A DNA stretch of 64,000 bases from Bifidobacterium asteroides (GTDB taxonomy: Bacteria; Actinomycetota; Actinomycetes; Actinomycetales; Bifidobacteriaceae): contig NZ_WKKW01000003.1 in assembly GCF_009683175.1 (NCBI RefSeq), positions 1 through 64,000 on the forward strand, given 5' to 3'. Shown here piece after piece: positions 26,759-35,224 of this stretch; the first letter of the stretch is position 1, and the number at the start of each line of letters is the position of its first letter. The translations under genes were made by a program, and so were the position numbers. Below the pieces are notes generated by a model, which was not told the DNA's origin, did not search any database, and saw only the letters and a program-made list of their open reading frames with translations.

Positions 26759-27640
26759 CTAGGCTTTCTTCCTGGCTACCATCGAGAAGGTCAGGGGGAT
26801 CTGAGGCTGATCGTGGGGCATGACCCATCCCTGGAGATCAGAATTGTACTCAAGCATTGGCAGTGACTGCCAGTCGTCCACATTATGCTCGCCGATGGCC
26901 TCTATGGTCAGTCCGGCATCCAGAAGAGCACTGCTTATTTCCTGAAAGTCATGAGCCCAATTGTGATTGGTGGTGTGCGTAATTCGGGGTTTTGTCCCAG
27001 CTTCGAGCGAGTCGGATGCTGAGGTGTAGCTTTGATCAGTCTCATAAGTCGTTTCTGTTCCGCCAAAATAATCTTGAACTATAGACAAGCCCTCATTGTT
27101 CAAGGCGAAGAGCAGGGGATGGTTGTCGCGGATTATAAATATTCCGCCGTCTGCTAGCAGGGTGGCTATTGAACGAGCCCAGTCCTTCAGATCGGGAAGC
27201 CAGGTGATGGTTCCGCAGCTGGTGACGATGACATCGAACGAGCCTTGTTGCTGGGGCATGGCATCAGCAGCGCAACGAGCATCGCTTTGAACATAGGTTA
27301 TGGATGCGCCGGCCCGCTCAGACAGTTTCCTGGCATAATCCAGCGAGGTCGGGGAGAAATCCAGTCCATATACATCTCGTGCTCCCAAGCGCCACCATGA
27401 CAGGGTATCAGAACCTATATGGCATTGCAGATGCAAAAGGCGCAGCCCTTTGATGCTGTGTTCGGGCAGATGGGGCTTCAAAACCTCCAGATCGCGCAAG
27501 GTCACGGGCGACAGGGCGGATGGGTCATCCGCAAAAGCGTCAAGGTCTCCATAACCGCCGTTGGCGTGCACAACTGCCCTGTCATTCCAGTTGAGAAGAT
27601 TATCTTCTACATCCTTGTTTCGGTGCATTTGATGAGGCAT
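26759..27640 (-). CDS. class I SAM-dependent methyltransferase
   Basis: 293 residues. Motif I is LHLQCHIGSDTL (about 68-79), followed by the acidic VYGLDFS of motif II; a VTSCGTITWLPD segment corresponds to motif IV. Overall similar to small-molecule UbiE/Methyltransf_25-type enzymes. The substrate is unknown. It starts at ATG 27640 behind GAGAG; a second ATG lies 4 codons downstream. Two inverted repeats lie in the upstream divergent region. Confidence 0.75.
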   Translation of the reverse strand: MPHQMHRNKDVEDNLLNWNDRAVVHANGGYGDLDAFADDPSALSPVTLRDLEVLKPHLPEHSIKGLRLLHLQCHIGSDTLSWWRLGARDVYGLDFSPTSLDYARKLSERAGASITYVQSDARCAADAMPQQQGSFDVIVTSCGTITWLPDLKDWARSIATLLADGGIFIIRDNHPLLFALNNEGLSIVQDYFGGTETTYETDQSYTSASDSLEAGTKPRITHTTNHNWAHDFQEISSALLDAGLTIEAIGEHNVDDWQSLPMLEYNSDLQGWVMPHDQPQIPLTFSMVARKKA

Positions 27641-27663
27641 GGTATTTCTCTCGAATGATGCTT

Positions 27664-27688
27664 ATCGACAGTGATTGAGCCTGTCGAT
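27664..27688. promoter_or_regulatory. inverted repeat, candidate operator of the methyltransferase gene
   Basis: ATCGACAG (27664-27671) and CTGTCGAT (27681-27688) form an 8-9-8 palindrome centred about 36 bp upstream of the methyltransferase start. Size and spacing fit a dimeric repressor site. No regulator gene is adjacent. Confidence 0.4.
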
Positions 27689-27700
27689 GTTCAAACCTGT

Positions 27701-27726
27701 AATGATGCTATACTATCGGCATCATT
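27701..27726. promoter_or_regulatory. inverted repeat enclosing TATACT
   Basis: AATGATGC (27701-27708) and GCATCATT (27719-27726) flank TATACTATCG. The TATACT would be a good -10 box, so a protein bound here could block RNA polymerase. No clear -35 is seen at the right distance. The rest of the gap up to 28087 is AT-rich and must include the promoter of the AbiH-like gene. Confidence 0.4.
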
Positions 27727-28087
27727 TGGCAAGTTGACAATGAATATTAGAAGCCTGGCTGTGTCGATTTCAATCAAGTCGACTTTGATCACGACAGTTG
27801 GTTCCTCCTGTTATCATACGTTATCTACTGGCTTTCAATTGCAGGTTTGTAAGCTATCTTCAAATACCCACTTTGCCAAAAACATGGTGTTCCGCATGAG
27901 GGTGAGGAAAACAGCATCGTAAAACTATGTTCAAAAAAGATGGGGCTATATAAAGTGACGTGTTAAATCTGGTCAAGTAACCTGCTGAGTCCATAAGATA
28001 TCCGTTACAGCATCGGACTTTTCATTTCAGAAATATATAGTTAATTATGTCAGAATGGCGATGAAGCTGATGTAAAAGGAGATTGCA

Positions 28088-29347
28088 TTGTCATCTAATA
28101 GCCAGCTGTTAATACTCGGCAATGGTTTTGACCTCCAGTGCGGGCTGAAATCCAGTTTCAACGATTTCATGAAAACGAGGCTGGAAAAAGTCCAGGAAAT
28201 AAGCAAAGTATTAAAGGTATCGAAACATCTGACGTACATTGACATCACCCGACCAGATGGGATACTAAGAAAAGGCAATTTACTGTCCTACTGGCTTTGG
28301 AAGAAGGGCCTGACTGTTTGGGATTTCATTCTGTATGAGGACAGACAACAAAGAACATGGTATGACATAGAGGATTGCATCAGAACCTGGGTCGATTACC
28401 ATCTGGCACCTGATAATGCTTCCTATAAGAATCATATACTACAAATCTGTCTGGACTATGGAAAATCCGATCAGAATAAGGACTCTAACTCTGCATTTCC
28501 TGTAAAAGCGGAACAGTACGTATTAATGTATGCATGCGATCTCTACCGCTGGGATGGTCAGCCCGGAACACTCCTGGATATTCTCCTGCGTGAACTGCGC
28601 CGCTATGAGCAAGCGTTTGCCAACTACCTGCAGGAACAAATAGAGGAGAATTCTGATTATTTGATTCGTGCAACCAGCTTGCTGACGAATTTGGTCAATG
28701 ACCAAACATCCGTACCTGCGTTCAATGCCAATATTTCTGCCAAGCAGTACAAAGGTGATTCAGCATCGGTCAACATATTGGATTTCAATTATACGTACCC
28801 AATAATAGAGGATTGGGGAAATAAGCCGACCTGTCTTAACGTTCACGGTTTGGCCAACAAAAGAAATATTATTTTCGGCATAGATGGAACGAAATTAAGT
28901 ACAGATCATGAATATTATGCGAACATCGTTAAATTTACGAAAACGTATCGTCTTATGGCGCTGAGCAGCCATTCTCACAGATCTCTGGTCCGCCCATATC
29001 TGTCTTATTCCCCAGGTGGAGTGACGGACATGATCAAGTTCTTCGGTCATTCCTTGGGTGATGCAGACTACTCATACTTTCAAGCTATCTTCGATGAAGT
29101 AGACCTTTACGAGAGCAATACACGGCTTATTTTCTACTATAACAAACACCGTTTAAATGATGAAGAGGAGACAAGGCAGAGAGAGAAGAGTGTGCAGGAG
29201 GAGATGTTCGAGAAAGTCAATCGTCTTATCGTCACCTATGGTCAAACTCAAAATAATAAAGATCATGGTAAGAACCTGCTACACAAGCTGCTTTTGGAAG
29301 GTAGACTGACTATCAAGCAAGCTCCTATGGGCAGACATAAAAAGTAA
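28088..29347 (+). CDS. AbiH-like phage-defence protein
   Basis: 419 residues. The start is a TTG at 28088, supported by AAAAGGAG about 6 nt upstream. The N-terminus LLILGNGFDLQCGLKSSFNDF is the signature of the AbiH family (GNGFDL...GL.S...DF), known from lactococcal abortive infection, whose mechanism is not established. A later FNYTY motif and GHSLGDADYSYF near residues 318-329 are also typical. The gene is AT-richer than its core neighbours, which points to transfer. It stands alone, without an obvious partner. Confidence 0.78.
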   Translation: MSSNSQLLILGNGFDLQCGLKSSFNDFMKTRLEKVQEISKVLKVSKHLTYIDITRPDGILRKGNLLSYWLWKKGLTVWDFILYEDRQQRTWYDIEDCIRTWVDYHLAPDNASYKNHILQICLDYGKSDQNKDSNSAFPVKAEQYVLMYACDLYRWDGQPGTLLDILLRELRRYEQAFANYLQEQIEENSDYLIRATSLLTNLVNDQTSVPAFNANISAKQYKGDSASVNILDFNYTYPIIEDWGNKPTCLNVHGLANKRNIIFGIDGTKLSTDHEYYANIVKFTKTYRLMALSSHSHRSLVRPYLSYSPGGVTDMIKFFGHSLGDADYSYFQAIFDEVDLYESNTRLIFYYNKHRLNDEEETRQREKSVQEEMFEKVNRLIVTYGQTQNNKDHGKNLLHKLLLEGRLTIKQAPMGRHKK

Positions 29348-30635
29348 TGCGAATATAATTGAATGGTCAAATTATCATCCGACGGGTCTTCATAGATTCA
29401 AAATGAAATCCTGCAGCAATTGTGAAGAAGCCAACAATTTTCTATATACGTTTACGCATTAGTTTTGCACGTATGAAAGCTCCGATTGCTTTAGGTTATC
29501 GTGCTGTCCTTTCGAATGGCACCAGCCGAAGCAATTTTAGCTGATTGTTGACTTCGATATCCCATAAACTCCGGACGACGGGTTTTCGACCTCCCGTTTC
29601 CATTCGGGCTGGCGATTGCTTATCAAGACCGGATGTACGTGCCGGTAGCCTCCCTACTCTCTCACTGACATTATTGATTTGGCAATCTACCGTGTCTGTT
29701 AAGAGCAAGCGGACTTACCATTAGTCGAGACGAATTCCTCGTCTTTCAATATCAGGGTGCAGCCGACTTCTGACTCACTCATCATGGTGTGTCAGAGCTT
29801 AACCATTGGTATGTCAGCTAAGCCTAGTATCAGCCTGTCCAAAATGGGGCCCTGCTCGTGTTGCCTGGTACTCGTATCTGCCGAACCGATGGAGTTGACG
29901 TATCTGCTCGCACATGTTGAGTGACAGTCAGCCTACGGGCACGTGGCAATGCCGACAGTACAGTATATGCAAAAGCTGTCTATGTACAGCTAGTGTATTT
30001 CTCTAATCCGATTCTTTGGCACTGGCTACTCACCGCTTCTATCATAAGCTCGAGCGTTGCGTACTCCCGTGCAACATTCAAGTTTTGTTTGGTCAAAATT
30101 TGTCTTACGGCATTTTTCGCCAGGACGTGTTGTGCAGCATCTACTTTACTTTTATCAAGGACCAATATAGTTTGCTGATCCTTCGTCTTGTAATACGCGA
30201 AACACTATCTGTCGGCGATCAAGTTATGCAGAACGTTTCTTTTTCCATTAGGAAGGGGAGTATCTTTCGAAACGCCTTGCATGCGGCATAGAGTGTCACA
30301 AAGCCAGATATGGGTTGGGAGATATGAACGCCTTCGATGATGACCTTTCCCGTTCTTATGTATTGCAGGTTTGATGCCTGAGAATGGATGCACAAATAAA
30401 AGCAAAACAAAACAGAAAACGGAAACCGATAAACATTATGAGTAATAATTCGGTAAACATTTTCGGATGACAGGGCGTCGATATGGTGAGTACCACCAGC
30501 CGCATCGAGTAACTACTCAATAGAGTCGACCTCATTGTCTTGCTGGTCGGGTTGGAATCTGGGCGAGAACAGCATATGCAGTACACGCTCGGCATGAGAG
30601 AATCTTAAGCAGAACAAGAACGGAGGGAAACGCAC
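29348..30635. other. 1.3 kb without a recognisable gene
   Basis: Located between the AbiH-like and Fic-like genes. Only short frames occur (29496-29708 and 29980-30165, both minus); neither has a ribosome-binding site or a family that I know, though the latter reads like part of a helical protein (ILTKQNLNVAREYATLELM). I take this as gene remnants in a decaying island. The ribosome-binding site of the Fic gene (GGAGGG) is at its right end. Confidence 0.5.
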
Positions 30636-31388
30636 ATGAGCGAGTACGGATTGCTGAGCACCAAACAACTTGCCGGACTCCTGTACTCCATGGGCCGCAC
30701 CTTTGATGGACTGCAGTCGACCTTCATGGCTACTGAAGAGTTCCTGCGCACGGGCAACCCCCAAGTTGTCAATTCCAAGGCTGACTACAACCTTCTGCTT
30801 GATTTGCGACAGGCTGCAGAGTACATCCTGCACTATGACTATGCGCACAAGCCGATTGACCTGGCGTACGTAAAGTCCATCAATGCACAGATGACAAGGA
30901 CCGCGGCCATGGAACCCGGCAAGCTGCGCGACGAATGCACTCCCGTCATGGTCAACACCCCTTTGGGAAGGTACGAGCCACCTCTACCTGATCCTGCCGC
31001 CATCGCATCTCTGATAAAAAGCACCGTGAGGGGAGCAACTGAGGAGGACATTCTGGAAGGTGCGGTGCGTCTTTTCGTTGGCTTAGCCAAAATGCAGCCA
31101 TTTGGTGACGGCAATAAGAGGACCGCGCTGCTCGCTGGCAACGGGTTGATGATTGGGCACGGCGACCGGTATCTGCTCACTGTGCCTACAAGTGATAAGG
31201 ACAGAACCTGGTTCAACCGGGAATTGGCCGCTTATTACCTCAACAATGATCAGACGATCATTCGCCACTTGGCCGAGTGGAACAGGCAGCAGGCACTGCA
31301 GACCGAACAGAAAGAGAATCGGGACGACGTGCCGTCCTCTTTTCCTCAACAGACTCGCGGAACTCAGATGGATAGCCCCACTCTGTAG
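30636..31388 (+). CDS. Fic-domain protein with Gln in place of the catalytic His
   Basis: 250 residues. ATG at 30636 with GGAGGG 8 nt upstream. The Fic core is present (about 85-205), but the active-site motif reads MQPFGDGNKRTALLAGN, with Gln where HPFxDGNxR has His. In canonical Fic enzymes this His deprotonates the target hydroxyl, so AMP transfer should be impaired or changed. A Gln version of this motif seems to recur in some actinobacterial Fic proteins, so it may be a subfamily trait and not decay. The rest of the frame is intact. The last ~35 residues are polar and probably disordered. No antitoxin gene is adjacent. Confidence 0.8.
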   Translation: MSEYGLLSTKQLAGLLYSMGRTFDGLQSTFMATEEFLRTGNPQVVNSKADYNLLLDLRQAAEYILHYDYAHKPIDLAYVKSINAQMTRTAAMEPGKLRDECTPVMVNTPLGRYEPPLPDPAAIASLIKSTVRGATEEDILEGAVRLFVGLAKMQPFGDGNKRTALLAGNGLMIGHGDRYLLTVPTSDKDRTWFNRELAAYYLNNDQTIIRHLAEWNRQQALQTEQKENRDDVPSSFPQQTRGTQMDSPTL

Positions 31389-31699
31389 CGTCTTCTTACT
31401 TTCGGCTTTGGACGGTCAAACGAGCATAACGATCAGCACATGGTGTGAATCAGCCCGTACCTGATTGATCGCTCTGACTTCGATGGACTGCCCGGCATCT
31501 GCATTCAGCCGGACCGCGTATAAGCTCGACTAACGTTACCGACACCTAATCCGCGACGGGCCACCCATGCCAATGTACATGTGTGGAAGCAGGCAGCGGG
31601 GGTTACTTAAGGCGAGGCGTCAGAATACATAAGCCATAGGGTTGGGAAACTGTTGCAGAGAGTAAAGCCTGGTACTTCTTTATTTCTGAACTTTCAGGG

Positions 31700-31772
31700 T
31701 GCCCCGGATGCGATTCGAACGCACGACACCTTCTTTAGGAGAGAAGTGCTCTATCCCCTGAGCTACCGGGGC
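31700..31772 (-). tRNA. tRNA-Arg (anticodon CCU)
   Basis: Full cloverleaf on the minus strand: acceptor GCCCCGG/CCGGGGC, D-stem GCUC/GAGC, anticodon stem CUUCU/AGAAG with loop CUCCUAA giving anticodon CCU (reads AGG), T-arm with UUCGAAU. CCA is not encoded. The 3' end of the tRNA faces the lower-GC AbiH/Fic region to the left, a usual arrangement for an integration target. Nothing else was found in 31389-31699. Confidence 0.93.
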
Positions 31773-31980
31773 AACGGAAACTACTGTACCACGAAGTGGG
31801 ACTTGGGCAGGCCGCTGATGTGCAGGCCCAGGGGGAGGCCCTGTAGCCGTGCTCTTCCTGGAGAAGTTGGCTCCCTATTCCAGCCCGCCGTATGTCCATG
31901 GTTTACAATTGCTCCACGGTCGAACTGACTATACATCCCTAAGAGGGGACCGGGTTGGCGATGATTTGCTGGAGGAGACC

Positions 31981-33006
31981 ATGGCGAGATTCAGACAGTC
32001 CTTCCTGGTGAGGCATATCTTTGGGTGGGTGGCCAGGCTGTTGGCGTTGGTCAGCTTGGTGGCCCTAGCGGCGCGTGCCTGCCCTGCATGGCTGTCTTCG
32101 ATCCCATACCTACCGGATCTGGTTGCTCTGACGCCCTGGTTCATCCTCTTGGGCCTCCTTGCCCTGGTCCTGGCTCTTATGGCTTCACGATGGTTTACGG
32201 CTTTGGTCCTTATCGCCGCCGTGGCTCTGAATGTCTACTGGCAGTATCCCTTCTACCAGGAAGGATCCGAGCTCAATGGCCAGGCTGATCAGCTCATGGC
32301 CCTTGAGCATCCCGACCGCTATGACGACGTAGCTCGGGTCATGACCCTGAATGTCTACAAGGGCCAGGCCGATGCCGATCAGATCGTCAAGACTGTCAGC
32401 GACAACCGTGTCGAGGTGTTGGCTCTGCAGGAGGTCAGCAAGGATTTTGTGGACAGTCTGCACAAGGCCGGCATCGACCGCTATCTGCCACATGAGCAGC
32501 TTTCCACATCTTCGAAAGAATATGCCAACGGTCTTTGGACGGCCGCGCCGATGCAGTCGCCCTCAAAGGACGATGTGGGTTCTCGCTCTTCCATGATGCC
32601 GGCGGCCAGCATTGACTTCGGCAGGGGGAAGACCAGCGTCAGATTCGTCTCGGTCCACACCACCTCGCCGCAACCGGGCAGCTGGAATGCCTGGCGACGC
32701 AGCGTGTCCGACTTGGGGAAGCTTCGGAAGCACGAGCACACTCGATACGTGCTGATGGGAGATTTCAACGCCACCTATGATCATGCAGTCTTCCGAGACA
32801 TGCTGGGGGAGCGGTTCAGTGATGGGGCGCGTCAGGCCGGGCATGGTATGAGCATGACCTGGCCGGCCAACCGATCCCCATTGCCCAGGTTGGTGGCCAT
32901 CGATCATGTTGTTGTGGACCGTGACATCAGGGCCAACCGGCTTCAGACCATACCTATCGCAGGTTCGGATCATGCGGCCCTGCTGGCCACGGTGATGGTG
33001 GAGTAG
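31981..33006 (+). CDS. membrane-anchored endonuclease/exonuclease/phosphatase-family protein
   Basis: 341 residues. Start ATG 31981 with GGAGGAGACC directly upstream; the longer open frame crosses the tRNA flank and is rejected. Three membrane segments (about 12-35, 45-65, 70-88) are followed by an extracytoplasmic EEP domain with VLALQEV (metal-binding Glu), LMGDFNATYDH (catalytic Asp/Asn), IDHVVVD and a final SDHAALLA His. Related bifidobacterial and streptomycete proteins are annotated as EEP-family hydrolases; the substrate (lipid phosphate or nucleic acid) cannot be told. Confidence 0.82.
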   Translation: MARFRQSFLVRHIFGWVARLLALVSLVALAARACPAWLSSIPYLPDLVALTPWFILLGLLALVLALMASRWFTALVLIAAVALNVYWQYPFYQEGSELNGQADQLMALEHPDRYDDVARVMTLNVYKGQADADQIVKTVSDNRVEVLALQEVSKDFVDSLHKAGIDRYLPHEQLSTSSKEYANGLWTAAPMQSPSKDDVGSRSSMMPAASIDFGRGKTSVRFVSVHTTSPQPGSWNAWRRSVSDLGKLRKHEHTRYVLMGDFNATYDHAVFRDMLGERFSDGARQAGHGMSMTWPANRSPLPRLVAIDHVVVDRDIRANRLQTIPIAGSDHAALLATVMVE

Positions 33007-33013
33007 AGGGCTC

Positions 33014-33337
33014 TCAGGCATCCAGGTTGGATTGGGTGCCAGCCTGGGCTCCGGCGCTGGCCTGCTCCTGCTGGGCGGCGTCGAGCTTGGCCCGCACCTG
33101 ACCCAGCAGCTCCTGGGCGCGCTTGGCCAAGGCTTCGCCGATCTCCCACTGACGCATGGAGGCATCCAGATCCAGGCCACCGGCTTCAAGGGCCTGAACC
33201 GCCTGGATCAGCTGGTCCCGAGCCTGCTCATAGGGCAGTTTGGCGATGGTCTCGCGTTCCTTTTGACTCAAGGCCGAAGCCAGTACCGGCTGTTCCTTGC
33301 CCTGCTCCTTGGTCTGCTCCTCGTCGGTGTCGCTCAT
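33014..33337 (-). CDS. xseB: exodeoxyribonuclease VII small subunit
   Basis: 107 residues. The XseB core (LPYEQARDQLIQAVQALEAGGLDLDASMRQWEIGEALAKRA in outline, about 35-75) forms the helical subunit that binds the tip of XseA. ATG at 33337 with GAGGAGC upstream. Acidic N-terminal (about 30) and Ala/Gln-rich C-terminal extensions make it longer than the usual 70-80 residues. It lies 105 nt downstream of xseA on the same strand. Confidence 0.9.
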   Translation of the reverse strand: MSDTDEEQTKEQGKEQPVLASALSQKERETIAKLPYEQARDQLIQAVQALEAGGLDLDASMRQWEIGEALAKRAQELLGQVRAKLDAAQQEQASAGAQAGTQSNLDA

Positions 33338-33442
33338 GCCTGCTCCTCTTCTTATCTGATTTCTATCTGGTGCGTTATCAAATTTCTGGTGATGTGGATA
33401 AGTATCGCGGATGATCATACGCGGCAGATCCCGTCGGACCGG

Positions 33443-34804
33443 TCACTGTCCGCTGACGACCCTGGTCTCTATCCGGCCTTCTTTGACAGTCAGGGTCAGA
33501 TCCTGATCGGTCTGAACCTGCTGGGGACTGACGACCACCTTCCCGTCCAGGGTCTGCACGACTGCGTATCCGCGGTCCAGCGTGGACTGGGGAGAAAGGG
33601 CGGTCAGCGAGGACTGGAGCTTCTCCACGGTCAGGGAGGCGTCGTCCACGATCCGACGAAGGGCGATGTCCAGGCGAACCAGGGACTCATCTACCAGCCG
33701 TTGGGGCTTGTCCAGCATGGTCTGTGGCTTGGTCAGGCTGGGGCGGTTGGCATAACCTTCAATCAGCCGTGTCTCGCCTTCGACCATATTCTCGATTCGC
33801 GCGTTTATGCGCATCCGGGCCTCCTGGATGATGCCCTCCTGCTCGACCAGGTCGGGTACCACCCTCTTGGCTGCGTCGGTGGGGGTGGAGGCACGCAGAT
33901 CCGCCGCCAAATCGATCAGGGTCCAGTCGTCTTCGTGGCCGATGGCCGAGACGATGGGGGTGACGCAGGCCGCCGTGGCCCGGACCACGGACTCGTCCGA
34001 GAAGCCCAGCAGATCCTCAAAGCTGCCGCCGCCCCTGGCCACGATAATCACATCCACAGCCGGATCAGCATCCAGCTTCTGGATGGCCTCGACCACCTCG
34101 GGCGGGCACTGAGGGCCCTGGACGTGGGCGTGCACTACCGAAAATTCGATGGTGGGCCAGCGCAGACGGGCGTTGGTGATTACATCCCCCTCGGCTCTGG
34201 CCTTGGGTGCGCAGATCAGGCCGATGCGCCGGGGAAACTCGGGCAGGGGAACCTTGTTTTCTGCGTCAAAGAGGCCCTCGCCCTTGAGCTTACGCCTGAG
34301 CTGGTCGATCTGCTCCTTCAGGTCGCCGGTGCCCACACGCTTGATCCGGTCGGCCATGAAGCTCAGACGGGTCTGTTTGATCCACAGGTCGGGCCGTCCG
34401 TGCACCACCACCCGGTCGCCCTGGCGGAACTCCCTGGCCTGGGTGGCGAAGGCACGGAAGCCCATGACGTTGATGGAGATGTCCTCGAAGTTGTCGCGCA
34501 GGGTCAGATATGCCGAACCGGTCCGGCGGGTGTTGATCTCCACGATCTGACCCTCCACCCAGGCTCCGGGCCAGCGGGCCACTGCGTCGTGGTACTTCTG
34601 GCTGAGCACACTGACCGGCCAGGGGTCTTCCTCGGTGGTATCCCGCGCCAGGCGGGGCAGCTGATCCAAGGGCTTGGGGGCCAGTCCAGACGGGGCTGAG
34701 CCAGACGGCGCACCCATCGACCCGCGCATGTTCGAACCCATGTATGCTCGCACCTGATGCCTCCTGACCATCGGTTCCGCCAGCCTGGCCAATCCATCCG
34801 GCAT
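33443..34804 (-). CDS. xseA: exodeoxyribonuclease VII large subunit
   Basis: About 453 residues if started at ATG 34804; an ATG at 34741 is an alternative, and no ribosome-binding site decides between them. N-terminal OB fold for single-stranded DNA (WVEGQIVEI...GSAYLTLRD, about 60-140), then the catalytic domain with RIGLICAPKARAEGDV, VIIVARGGGSFEDLLGFSDE and ISAIGHEDDWTLIDLAADLRASTPTDAA, and a coiled-coil C-terminus. Degrades ssDNA to short oligonucleotides in repair, together with XseB. The 30-40 residues before SVLSQKYHDAV are lineage-specific. Confidence 0.92.
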   Translation of the reverse strand: MPDGLARLAEPMVRRHQVRAYMGSNMRGSMGAPSGSAPSGLAPKPLDQLPRLARDTTEEDPWPVSVLSQKYHDAVARWPGAWVEGQIVEINTRRTGSAYLTLRDNFEDISINVMGFRAFATQAREFRQGDRVVVHGRPDLWIKQTRLSFMADRIKRVGTGDLKEQIDQLRRKLKGEGLFDAENKVPLPEFPRRIGLICAPKARAEGDVITNARLRWPTIEFSVVHAHVQGPQCPPEVVEAIQKLDADPAVDVIIVARGGGSFEDLLGFSDESVVRATAACVTPIVSAIGHEDDWTLIDLAADLRASTPTDAAKRVVPDLVEQEGIIQEARMRINARIENMVEGETRLIEGYANRPSLTKPQTMLDKPQRLVDESLVRLDIALRRIVDDASLTVEKLQSSLTALSPQSTLDRGYAVVQTLDGKVVVSPQQVQTDQDLTLTVKEGRIETRVVSGQ

Positions 34805-35224
34805 AGCCTGTACAGGATGGTATGCGGGTTGGTCGGCGAAGGAAACGTCCTTTCAGGGTCTCTCAATACGGGGACAATTCCATGTCCTCTGCAGGTCCCC
34901 CACAGGTCCTCTGCTGGCTGCTCCTGAGCCGATTTCGCCGAGGGCACAGTTCCATTTCTTCCGATTGCGGACAGGTTGGGGTTGCGGCGAAAGTGTGGAG
35001 GAGAAGGGTTGGAACAACGCCTTGATGCACCTTCCCTCGTCTGGGGCTTGCCTGCAGCAGAGGCGGTTTTGCTGTTGGCTGTGTCAAAGCAGACAGTCTT
35101 GATTCCTCCATACCGCAGAAGTTATTCACGCTCTGGCGGTAGCATAAATAAAGCAAGCCGGATATGATGTGGTGTCTGCTTTTCGAACCCATCATGCGGC
35201 GGTCTCACGGATTGAGGTTGTTTC
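34805..35224. other. divergent intergenic region xseA / activase fusion
   Basis: 420 bp without a gene. A TATGAT at 35163-35168 is a plausible -10 for the plus-strand fusion gene, with transcription starting near 35175, but its -35 is poor. The xseA promoter must lie near 34810-34900. Confidence 0.4.

Noticed and set aside
29496-29708. 70-codon minus-strand frame suspected as transposase remnant
   Set aside because: No DDE or HUH motif, no inverted repeats, no known family; left as part of a remnant region.
31849-31980. N-terminal extension of the EEP-family protein
   Set aside because: No membrane or family sequence there; ATG 31981 has GGAGGAG directly upstream.
33032-34699. 555-codon plus-strand frame
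   Set aside because: Shadow of xseA on the opposite strand; xseA has complete family motifs.
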